This document shows, in pieces, positions 8,142 to 15,978 of a stretch of DNA of 64,000 bases. The translations under genes and the position numbers were made by a program. Source of the DNA: Opitutia bacterium ISCC 52. GTDB lineage: Bacteria > Verrucomicrobiota > Verrucomicrobiia > Opitutales > UBA2995. Within the stretch, counting starts at the first letter, position 1. Each line of letters starts with the position of its first letter. The notes beneath the pieces were generated by a model, which was not told where the DNA came from, made no database searches, and was given only the letters and a program-made list of their open reading frames with translations. Where the stretch lies: assembly GCA_014529675.2 (NCBI GenBank), contig CP076040.1, positions 62,001 through 126,000 of the forward strand. The letters are read 5' to 3'.

Positions 8142-9719
8142 ATGAGATACTTAAGAATTCTTCCCATCCTTCTCTTCCTAGCTCAGGCCGCGATGTTATC
8201 AGCCGCAGAAAAAAAAGATTTACCGCTTGTCCTTCTGATCGGTGATTCGATTTCCATTGGTTACACGCCCTTTGTGCAGGAGATGTTTAAAGGGAGAGCC
8301 GATGTGCTGCGCATCAAAGGCAATGGGCAGCACACCGCCACAGGATTGGAAAAGATTGATGAATGGCTGGGCGATGGTGACTGGGATGTCATCCATTTCA
8401 ACTGGGGGCTGTGGGACCTGTGCTACCGTCATTCGGAGAGCACGAACCAAGGTCATCGTGATAAAGAGCGCGGAACGCTTACACACACTCTGGATGTCTA
8501 TGAATCGAATTTGGAGAAACTGGTTGTGCGGCTAAAGAAAACCGATGCCAAATTGATCTGGGCGAATACCACGTTTGTTCCTGAGGGAGAAGCCGGTAGG
8601 ATCTTTGGAGACGAACTTAACTACAATGCAGCCGCGGCTCGCGTCATGGAACGGCATGGGATTTTAACCAATGATCTTCGTTCACTCACTGCTTCGTTCA
8701 ATGCCGATCTGTTTCGTGCACCGGGTGATGTCCATTTTTTAGCCGAGGGCTCTCGAAAACTCGGTATCCAAGTTGTAAATACGATTGAAACAATGATTCC
8801 TGAAACAGTTTTTAAAGTCGGCCTCATTGGCCTCGATACCTCACACGTGACTGCCTTCACCGGTCGCTTTAATGAAACGGACAATCCAAAGCATGTCCCA
8901 GGTGCTCGAGTAACCGCGGCATTCAAAGGAGGTAGTCCTGATATTGCCAGTAGTGCTGATCGCATTGATGGCTTTACCAAAACGCTGACCGAAACGTATG
9001 GCGTAAAACTATACGACACGATCGAAGAGATGTGTAAGCATGTGAGTGCGGTCATGTTGGAGAGTGTGGATGGACGTCCACACCTTGAACAAGTTATCCC
9101 TGTGTTTGAAGCCGGCTTGCCCGTATTTATTGACAAGCCGATCGCAGGGTCCCTCAAAGATGCGATTGAAATCTATAAGCTTTCGAAGAAACACGGCGTC
9201 CCCTGTTGGAGTTCCTCCTCCTTACGCTACTACCCCGGAGTGGTTGAGGTCGCCGAAGCCGAGAAGGGTGAACTCAAAGGGGCTATGTCCTATGGCCCTG
9301 CAACACTCGAACCAACGCACCCCGATTTCTTTTGGTACGGTATTCATCCAACCGAATCACTCTTCACCGTGATGGGACCAGGAGTGAAATCAGTCACCCG
9401 AACTTATACTCCGGACAACGACGTTATCACCGGCACTTGGGAAGATGGAAAAGTAGGCGTTGTCTATGGCATTCGTAATTCCAAGCGCGATTACAAGGTC
9501 ACCGCCTTTGGCACAGAGAAGATCGTCGAGCAAACCCAGGGTGGCGACTACACACCTATGCTTCAGGAAGTCGTTCAGTTTTTCCGCACGGGCGAAGCCC
9601 CGGTTCCATTGGAAGAGACCATTGAAATTTATGCTTTTATGGAAGCGGCCGATGTGAGCAAACGCAGAGGAGGAGTTCCAGTTTCAATAGACGAAATTCT
9701 GAATAAGAATGGATGGTAA
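8142..9719 (+). CDS. Secreted SGNH hydrolase fused to Gfo/Idh/MocA oxidoreductase
   Basis: From the ATG at 8142 the protein has 525 residues and a signal peptide (MRYLRILPILLFLAQA). An in-frame start at 8115 would add nine polar residues in front. Residues about 27-220 are an SGNH/GDSL esterase: LIGDSIS with the Ser nucleophile at 36, FNWGLWDLC for the third block, and PGDVHF for the Asp-x-x-His dyad. From about 225 a second domain begins with a Rossmann-like FKVGLIGLDTSHV and continues with a dehydrogenase body (PVFIDKPIAGS, SSSLRYYPGV). The DKP resembles the EKP lysine motif of Gfo/Idh/MocA proteins. The domain order suggests deacylation of a sugar followed by oxidation, which is inference. 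Confidence 0.85.
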   Translation: MRYLRILPILLFLAQAAMLSAAEKKDLPLVLLIGDSISIGYTPFVQEMFKGRADVLRIKGNGQHTATGLEKIDEWLGDGDWDVIHFNWGLWDLCYRHSESTNQGHRDKERGTLTHTLDVYESNLEKLVVRLKKTDAKLIWANTTFVPEGEAGRIFGDELNYNAAAARVMERHGILTNDLRSLTASFNADLFRAPGDVHFLAEGSRKLGIQVVNTIETMIPETVFKVGLIGLDTSHVTAFTGRFNETDNPKHVPGARVTAAFKGGSPDIASSADRIDGFTKTLTETYGVKLYDTIEEMCKHVSAVMLESVDGRPHLEQVIPVFEAGLPVFIDKPIAGSLKDAIEIYKLSKKHGVPCWSSSSLRYYPGVVEVAEAEKGELKGAMSYGPATLEPTHPDFFWYGIHPTESLFTVMGPGVKSVTRTYTPDNDVITGTWEDGKVGVVYGIRNSKRDYKVTAFGTEKIVEQTQGGDYTPMLQEVVQFFRTGEAPVPLEETIEIYAFMEAADVSKRRGGVPVSIDEILNKNGW

Positions 9720-9784
9720 GCGTCTTAGATTGCAATGGCCCTAGTTACCGTTTGAAGAAAAGTTCCTAAATCACAGATTGATCC

Positions 9785-10225
9785 ATGCTCACCTGCAAGA
9801 AAACCTACGCCGATATTCCGTTCGCGCATCGTCAGCATTCGCACGACGGGCACTGCGCCTTTATCCATGGTCACAATTGGAGTATCAGTCTCACCTTTGC
9901 CTGCACCGAGACAGACGAGAACGGTTTCGTCATCGACTTCGGTAAACTCGGTTTCATCAAAACGTGGATCAATGACAACTTGGACCATGCCTGTGTATTC
10001 AACGAAGATGATCCCCAGCGAGAAGTAATGATAAACACCTCACAGACTTGCTGGAAGCCCTATGTGGTCGACAATTGTTCCTGTGAAGGACTGGCCCAAC
10101 ATCTATTTGAACGCTTCAGCAAAATAGTGAGTGAGCGCACAAAGGGCCGCGTATCCATTTATGAAGTTGAGGTGAGAGAGGACTCAAAAAACTCTGCTGC
10201 CTATTCTGCGGATGGCTGCTCGTAA
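9785..10225 (+). CDS. queD: 6-pyruvoyl tetrahydropterin synthase / QueD family enzyme
   Basis: A 146-residue cytoplasmic protein of the PTPS/QueD family, which turns dihydroneopterin triphosphate into 6-carboxytetrahydropterin for queuosine, or into a related pterin. The zinc ligands are visible: His15 in PFAHR and His28 and His30 in FIHGHNW. The catalytic Cys is at 24 in [17 protein letters not shown] and [12 protein letters not shown] carry further conserved acid and base residues. No other queuosine gene is nearby, so the exact product is by family only. It is followed by 368 bases without a recognised gene. Confidence 0.85.
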   Translation: MLTCKKTYADIPFAHRQHSHDGHCAFIHGHNWSISLTFACTETDENGFVIDFGKLGFIKTWINDNLDHACVFNEDDPQREVMINTSQTCWKPYVVDNCSCEGLAQHLFERFSKIVSERTKGRVSIYEVEVREDSKNSAAYSADGCS

Positions 10226-10593
10226 GGAGTTTCGTTGAGAGATGTCACTCAATTACTGTGTATTTATTGCCATATTCATCACGTCCAATACCTAGGAAAA
10301 GGGGTGATGGCGGGTGTTTAGAGCAAGCATTCGGTTAACTCCTGTCTATTAAGAAACAGGAAGCATAACCCTCGAACTTATAGCCAACCTTATTGCTGAT
10401 GAGCAGGAGATTCTTCACAACGGAAGGCATCTGCCCATTTCCCAAGTTTAAAAATTCTTTGATAAATGGCCAGATTTCCTATTCATTCTGGCCTGATTTA
10501 GTGCTGCTTAAACTGTTGGGCGAGTACTTCCTAGCCGGTGTGGCTTTCCTCATCGCAACTCCTCGTTCATCAAAATAGCCCGGCCCTCCATAT
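10226..10593. other. Intergenic region with no recognised gene
   Basis: I find no credible coding region or repeat here. The only open frame, a 61-codon one at 10393-10578, shows no domain, signal peptide or family resemblance and no ribosome binding site. The region presumably carries the promoter of the broken glycosyltransferase that follows. Confidence 0.4.
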
Positions 10594-11697
10594 ATGAGTA
10601 AACGATTGCTGATATTTTCTCTGCGGAACATCAATAAGGAAATATTTTGATGCTGTGACTATGAATATGAGGATGTGATTAGCAAATCGGACCCTGCTGA
10701 TTTGTATTTACCGGAACTGCGTCACAAGTCCCCACTCCTGTCCTTATTCACACGATCGTTGTCAAAAAAACTACCAGGGATTCCATGGGATTCATCCTTC
10801 CTATTCCCTAAAATCGAAAAGAATTACGACATCTTCTTTGCGATGTTAATATTTACCTATGATTTGGAAGTACTACTTCGCATGCCTGATTGGAGAAGTA
10901 AGACTGGGTCCTCAATATGCTATATTGACGAATCGTTTGTGAGATCCTTTAAAAATTATCCTGCTTACCTGAGAGTGTTGGAACGGTTTGACTGTCTGGT
11001 GATCAACTGTTCTGAAACAAAGAAGTTTATTGAAGAAAACCTGGACATAAACATGGTGGTGGTTTCTTCAGGAATTGATGCGGCTCGCTTCTTTCCAGGA
11101 ATCCCCCCGCCTTCAAGACCCATAGACATATTTGGTATGGGTCGACGTGTAGAAGTTGAGCACGAGAAATATAAAAAATTGGAGAGTGAAGATGAGTGGC
11201 TATACGTGTACGACACGGGAATGCCCGGTCTGTGTCACAACCCTTCCGAGCACCGCAACAACCTGGCGACCAAAATGAGTCGCTCTAAGTTTTTTGTAGT
11301 GAATCCTTCCAAATTTGATTGTCCGGATGACACCGGAGGTCAGGAAGAAATTGGGTTTAGGTATTTTGAAGGATCTGCAGCGGGTGCAGTTTTGATTGGG
11401 AGATTTCCTGATAATCCAAATTTCAAGGAGCACTTTCCCTGGGAGGACGCTGTGGTGGAAATGCCTGATGATCCCTCTCATATAATGGATTTCATGTGAG
11501 AATTGAAATCAGATAAGGAGCGTATGGCCCGAATGAGCTTTAATAATGTTAAGGGAAGTTTGGATGGGCATGATTTCGTATATGGCTGGGAAGACATGCT
11601 CACCGGGTGTGGGTTAGAAATCCCCAATAGTGTTCAGGTTCGAAAAGATCTGCTTCAGGAATTAAAGTCTAAGTGGATTGAGGCGAGCGACTCGTAA
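10594..11697 (+). pseudogene. Glycosyltransferase gene interrupted by two in-frame TGA codons
   Basis: One reading frame runs from ATG 10594 to the stop ending at 11697 (368 codons), broken only by TGA at 10648-10650 and 11497-11499. It opens MSKRLLIFSLRNINKEIF, stop, then CCDYEYEDVISKSDPADLY. In relatives known to me the stop position is Trp (EIFWC.DYE), so TGG to TGA is the simplest event. The middle has DIDESF-like and SSGIDAARFFPG segments and IGFRYFEGSAAGAVLIG, typical of CgeB/YkvP-type glycosyltransferases. After the second TGA the frame continues ELKSDKERMARMSFNNV, then HDFVYGWEDML, the usual C-terminal helix. No indels are seen, so the gene died recently, was mis-sequenced, or is read through. 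Confidence 0.75.
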
Positions 11698-11776
11698 GCC
11701 TGTTGGGCGTATCTGGTAAAAGCATACACTACTGACGGCAGAATTGATAAGTGTTCTATGTGCAAATAAGTTTTCA

Positions 11777-12682
11777 CTATGAAACTTTAAACCCGCCACG
11801 AACTTCACCAGCACCTACGGCGCCAAAATTGGCTTCGAACTTTGGATCAAGAGGGCGGCTATTGGGCATACTTAACCAAGCCCGGAACAAACATCGTTTC
11901 TCTTCCGGATCTCCGTGATCTATAAAGGCAGAACGCCGATGCAGGGTTACCCAATTATTCAGTAATAGCACGTCTCCAGGCTCCTGCCGAAAGTGATAGG
12001 CCATCTGCGGTTGTTCGGCAACGGACTCGAGAAAATCCATGGCTTCGATCTGTTTATCTGTCAGATTAGGAAGTTCTGGGTCAGAGTGAGCTCGGTTGAT
12101 AAGCACTCGCAAAAAGCTGCAGGCGAAATGCCCATTCCGAAACGAGAAGATGGGCTGTTCACAGTAGGATTGTTTATTTCCCAAGTCGACCGTGTGTCGC
12201 TTATAAACATAGGAGTCCATGAGCACTTTCATTAAGTTAGGTCGTCGTTGTGCGATCTCATTGTATAGGTGCATAGAGCTTATGAGCTCATTTTCTCCAC
12301 CCGACTCGGCCTGCTTCCAGCAAAGAAATCCAATGACATCACAACGATCCGTATGAAAGGAAAGTTTCTTATTCGTATTTGGACCGCGTTTACGTGGGTC
12401 GTCTTTTTTGAACCCCGCATCGCTTACATCGAAGATAGTATCACCCGATTCATTTTGAGAAAGTAGGGTGCCGGGTTTCGAACACCACTCCCGGAAACTC
12501 TCACGAGCACTCTCTTTATCCAGCTGGTCTAAAGGAAACCCGCGTAGAAGTACCACACCCGGACCTTCTTCCAGCCGAGTCTGGATGTCCTTTACCGAGA
12601 GACTACCAAAACGTGCTTCCCAGTCTGAAGAGGCTCCCAGTTCAGCCCCTTTCCAGGCCGCTGGATGTTTGATTGTTTCCAT
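11777..12682 (-). CDS. TauD/TfdA family Fe(II)/2-oxoglutarate dioxygenase
   Basis: A 301-residue cytoplasmic oxygenase without a signal peptide. The iron triad is His110 and Asp112 in LSFHTDRCD and His248 in VTLHRRSAF; Arg267 in CLFRAWLSMP fits the 2-oxoglutarate carboxylate ligand. The N-terminal VVLLRGFPLDQ and C-terminal DVLLLNNW strands are those of the TauD/TfdA double-stranded beta helix. The family hydroxylates taurine, alkyl sulfates, carnitine precursors and amino acids. A role in releasing sulfite from an organosulfur compound would suit the sulfatase-rich setting but is not shown. It stands alone, with 501 bases upstream to the next gene. Confidence 0.88.
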   Translation of the reverse strand: METIKHPAAWKGAELGASSDWEARFGSLSVKDIQTRLEEGPGVVLLRGFPLDQLDKESARESFREWCSKPGTLLSQNESGDTIFDVSDAGFKKDDPRKRGPNTNKKLSFHTDRCDVIGFLCWKQAESGGENELISSMHLYNEIAQRRPNLMKVLMDSYVYKRHTVDLGNKQSYCEQPIFSFRNGHFACSFLRVLINRAHSDPELPNLTDKQIEAMDFLESVAEQPQMAYHFRQEPGDVLLLNNWVTLHRRSAFIDHGDPEEKRCLFRAWLSMPNSRPLDPKFEANFGAVGAGEVRGGFKVS

Positions 12683-13183
12683 CCTTATCTTCTCTGAGCC
12701 TTTGCAAGTCTGCGCGAGCCTTAATTCCCAGGGAAACGCTGAAACTTGTTCCCCAACCTGGGCTCAGTAAATTGATTATTGCACAGGTTAAAACTCTCAT
12801 TCTCTGAAAAATGCATAATTTTGCCAACTTGGCTTTGAAACCGTAAGACCGATTTCCAAGCCGCCGTCCTAATGTGTGTAAACTCAGAAACCAGCGCCAG
12901 CGGACCTTAAGCTGAGGTGATGAATTCTGCTAATCGATAGCATTATAATCTTTCACGGTAATTATGAGACTGAAGTCAGGTCTGGTTGGGCAGGTGGCAT
13001 ATCAAGTGCTAATTTGAGGAAGTCCCAAATGGGAATTAATGAAATCAAATACTGAATACGAAATTATGAAACACTTGATAACAACACCTTCCACTATCAT
13101 TCAAAAGCACCTTACAGTTTAGAATCACTTTTAAACCTAAAGACGACGTACTAGCATGTGGAGCTCAACTGAACCCACACGCA
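12683..13183. other. Intergenic region with no recognised gene
   Basis: This 501-base, AT-rich stretch lies upstream of the dioxygenase gene and downstream of the aldo/keto reductase gene, both leftward. It must hold the dioxygenase promoter, but no clear boxes, repeat or coding signal was found. An open frame at 12642-12827 on the minus strand overlaps the dioxygenase start and has no family features. Confidence 0.4.
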
Positions 13184-14365
13184 CTATATATGCTGAATAT
13201 CGACCTTTAGTCCTGCTACGGAAGTATTCTCAATAACCATCTTCGGGCTTATCATATCCGAAATGCAGCAAGTAATATTCGGATTCTGAAGGGCCCACAA
13301 GTAAGCCTTCGCATGTTTCGAAACATCGTTTGGAATAGCTGTATTCAATTTATCAATGCGCCATTGCGGGGTATCTTCCATACTGATGATTCTGGCGACT
13401 TTCATGGCGACAATGCCCATGCCTTTCTTGCTCGCTTTGTAAATCAAACGATCGAGAGCGGCGTGATTCCCTATATTGTAGGCGAACATGGCTCCGTCAT
13501 AGAATCCAAGATCAATGGCCTTATCCAAGTTTCCATCCACGTCATTGTGCATAGAAAGAGCGGAATAACGAATCGTGCCCTTGGCTTTCAGTTCTTCCAT
13601 TACTTCCCGGATATTCTCATCTTCCAGCATTTCGGGCATAGCCACTCCGTGAGGACAGTATAGTAAATCAAAGCGGTCGGCCTGAGTGGCTTTCAGGGAA
13701 TTCTCCGTGAGCTCATGCATGCGCTTCTTTATGTCGGTTTTCCACTTTTGCATATTCCCGTATTCCTGGGTCACCAGGTAGCGGATATAGGTTGCCTCAA
13801 TTTTGTTCTCTTGCCCCTTCCAGTAATTAAAATGATGACCGGGCCGAAGAATGCCGCGTTCGGCAATCAATTCTTGTGCTTTCTTTTTCAGAGCAGACTG
13901 CTTCTCACTGGGGAGACCTTTGAGAATGCCATCGGAGAGCTTAACCATATATTCATCGTAGAAACTGATTTTGTTGGAAACGAAGAGTTTGTCTCTATTG
14001 CCAGATCGTTTCAGATAGGCACCAACAAGCTTTTCTGCTTGGCCTTGTTGATAGGCAGGGGCGGTATCGATAAGATTTACACCTCTCTCATAGCCCACTT
14101 CAAAAGCCTTCACGAAACTCTCATCTTTCCAGAGGGCGGTTCCCTGCACGACCTCCGAGAGCATCATCCCGGTGTTTCCGTACATCCGGTAAGCCATATC
14201 GGATTGTTTGTTACGCCAATCCTTTGAACCTGCTTTGGCCGAGCTTTGGGACTTCTGAGACTTTGATTCGCCCTGCAAAATCGCCGGGGTAACGGCTGCC
14301 AGGCCTATTGATGTTGCTACGGTTTCCTTAACAAAGGTTCTTCTGCTACGTTCTGGTTTATCCAT
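13184..14365 (-). CDS. Tat-exported aldo/keto reductase
   Basis: A 393-residue protein with a twin-arginine leader (RSRRTFVKETVATSIGLAAV) and a 30-residue Ser/Lys-rich spacer before the TIM barrel. The AKR catalytic tetrad is present: Asp100 and Tyr105 in NLIDTAPAYQQG, Lys132 in LFVSNKI, His239 in LLYCPHG. The barrel carries an insertion (about residues 140-215) rich in Lys/Glu and aromatic residues. No cysteine cluster for an iron-sulfur tail is seen at the C-terminus, unlike some Tat-exported relatives. The family reduces carbonyls of sugars and aldehydes with NAD(P)H, here probably in the periplasm. Single gene; a hairpin lies just upstream at 14438-14471. Confidence 0.87.
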   Translation of the reverse strand: MDKPERSRRTFVKETVATSIGLAAVTPAILQGESKSQKSQSSAKAGSKDWRNKQSDMAYRMYGNTGMMLSEVVQGTALWKDESFVKAFEVGYERGVNLIDTAPAYQQGQAEKLVGAYLKRSGNRDKLFVSNKISFYDEYMVKLSDGILKGLPSEKQSALKKKAQELIAERGILRPGHHFNYWKGQENKIEATYIRYLVTQEYGNMQKWKTDIKKRMHELTENSLKATQADRFDLLYCPHGVAMPEMLEDENIREVMEELKAKGTIRYSALSMHNDVDGNLDKAIDLGFYDGAMFAYNIGNHAALDRLIYKASKKGMGIVAMKVARIISMEDTPQWRIDKLNTAIPNDVSKHAKAYLWALQNPNITCCISDMISPKMVIENTSVAGLKVDIQHI

Positions 14366-14437
14366 TGAATTGACGGGTCGGTGATTACACAGAGCTGAAT
14401 TAGCGCATAGTATGTCACAAATTCAGCATGCCAAACT

Positions 14438-14471
14438 CTGGACTTCCTATGAGAATCAAGTCCAGTTTTTT
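14438..14471 (+). terminator. Terminator-like hairpin reading on the plus strand
   Basis: CTGGACTT at 14438-14445 pairs perfectly with AAGTCCAG at 14458-14465 and is followed by six Ts, the form of an intrinsic terminator for plus-strand transcription. Both flanking genes are on the minus strand, for which the structure has no T tract. It would therefore stop antisense transcripts rather than either gene. Confidence 0.5.
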
Positions 14472-14493
14472 ACGCCCGCAGTTGAGCAATTAA

Positions 14494-15978
14494 TTAGGCC
14501 AATACGTCCTTCACCACATGCCCGTGCACGTTGGTTAGGCGGCGCTCGATACCGTTGTGGTAGAAACTTAGGCGTTCGTGGTCGAGGCCCATGAGGTGGA
14601 GTAGGGTGGCGTTGAAATCGTAAACGGTGGTTGGGTTGACCGCGGCCTTGAATCCAAATTCGTCGCTCTCGCCGTAGCTGAAGCCTTTTTTCACACCGGC
14701 TCCGGCGAAGAAACAGGTGAACGCATCCGGGTTGTGGTCGCGACCGGTTCCGTTGCCTTGCAGAAAAGGCATCCGGCCAAACTCGGTGCACCAGACGACC
14801 AGGGTATGGTCGAGGAGTCCCCGGCGTTTCAAGTCGTGGATCAATGCTGCGGTTGGCTGATCCATGATCTCAGCCTGCATGGCGTGCGTGTCAGCGATAT
14901 TCGCATGCGAGTCCCAGTTGGTGATTCCGTTTCCACCGGAAGGGTCACTTCCGTTAAAGAGTTGGACCACCCGCACTCCTTTTTCGACGAGGCGGCGGGC
15001 CAGGATACAATTCTTGGCATACTCACGTTTGAGGTCGCTGCCTTGATCGGTGCCGTATTCCTTGTGAATGGATTCCGGCTCGTTTTCGATACCCATGATC
15101 TCGGGGATCGAAGTCTGCATCTTTCCGGCTAGTTCGTAGCTGGCGATGCGGGCTGCCAGGTCGGCGTCCCCAGGAAATTTCTCGAGGTGGGACGCATTGA
15201 GGCGCTGCAGTAGATCCACGGTGTTCTTATCGTCCGCAGCAGATAGGCCTTCAGGACGGACGAGGTTGGAGGGTGGGTTCTTGGCACTGAAATCTGTTCC
15301 CTGGAAAGCAGCCGGGAGGAATCCGTTTCCGAAGTTGTTCTTTCCGGAACGGGCCAGACCGCGAGGATCGTTGATCGCAACAAACGCGGGGAGCTCTTCA
15401 TTCTCAGATCCAAGCGCATAGGTACACCAGGCACCGAATGAAGGAAAGCCCTCCATGGTGAAGCCCGTGTTCATAAAGTTTTCACCTTGGGGATGAGCAC
15501 TGGTCTGCGTGGTCAGCGAGTGAATAAAGCAAAAGTCGTCCACTTGCTCAGCCAAGTTGGGAAGGAGGTCGGAAACCATCTTGCCGGTTTGCCCACGGGG
15601 TTTGAAGTCCCAGAACGGTTTGGCGATGTTTCCGGTTGGCCCCTCGAAGGTAACTGCTGGAATATTGGGCGGCTTTTTGCCATGCATTTCAGTTAACGCC
15701 GGCTTATAATCAAAGGTATCCACATGGCTGACCGCGCCAGGGCAATAAATGACTAGTACCTGTTTTGCGGGTACATCGAAGTGCGCGCCGCGTGGTGTGT
15801 AGGGATTGTTCGGATCAATGTCTGGTCGGATCGGTGCCTTGCCGAACATAGGCTCGTCCTTGGCTAGCAGTTGCGTGAGCGACAATGCACCGAGGGACAT
15901 ACCAGCCTGTCCGAGGAAGTTGCGGCGACTTAATAGACGCCTTCCGTGAAGGGAAATTTTTTCTTCAGAATTGTTCAT
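14494..15978 (-). CDS. DUF1501 family Tat-exported protein
   Basis: A 494-residue protein of the DUF1501 family, distantly related to the alkaline phosphatase/sulfatase fold and almost always paired with a PSCyt1-DUF1549-DUF1553 protein in Planctomycetota and Verrucomicrobiota. The leader has SRRNFLGQAGMSLGALSLTQ, a Tat motif. Family stretches include VLVIYCPGAVSHVDTFDYKP, FCFIHSLTTQTSAHPQG, GGNGITNWDSHANI and WCTEFGRMPF, with HLMGLDHERL near the end. Its start overlaps the stop of the upstream gene by four bases (ATGA at 15975-15978), so the two are translationally coupled. Biochemical function is not established for the family. Confidence 0.9.
   Translation of the reverse strand: MNNSEEKISLHGRRLLSRRNFLGQAGMSLGALSLTQLLAKDEPMFGKAPIRPDIDPNNPYTPRGAHFDVPAKQVLVIYCPGAVSHVDTFDYKPALTEMHGKKPPNIPAVTFEGPTGNIAKPFWDFKPRGQTGKMVSDLLPNLAEQVDDFCFIHSLTTQTSAHPQGENFMNTGFTMEGFPSFGAWCTYALGSENEELPAFVAINDPRGLARSGKNNFGNGFLPAAFQGTDFSAKNPPSNLVRPEGLSAADDKNTVDLLQRLNASHLEKFPGDADLAARIASYELAGKMQTSIPEIMGIENEPESIHKEYGTDQGSDLKREYAKNCILARRLVEKGVRVVQLFNGSDPSGGNGITNWDSHANIADTHAMQAEIMDQPTAALIHDLKRRGLLDHTLVVWCTEFGRMPFLQGNGTGRDHNPDAFTCFFAGAGVKKGFSYGESDEFGFKAAVNPTTVYDFNATLLHLMGLDHERLSFYHNGIERRLTNVHGHVVKDVLA

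Noticed and set aside
10393-10578. 61-codon plus-strand frame between the QueD-like gene and the glycosyltransferase
   Set aside because: No ribosome binding site, domain or signal peptide; composition resembles non-coding DNA.
10648-10650. In-frame TGA followed by TGC TGT as a possible selenocysteine codon
   Set aside because: The position fits a Trp in this glycosyltransferase family, no SECIS-like hairpin is evident just downstream, the family has no selenoproteins known to me, and a second TGA occurs later in the same frame.
10594-11697. TGA reassigned to tryptophan in this organism
   Set aside because: Other genes here end in TGA (for example the sigma factor at 50704 and the IclR gene at 57532) and use TGG for Trp, so the standard code applies.
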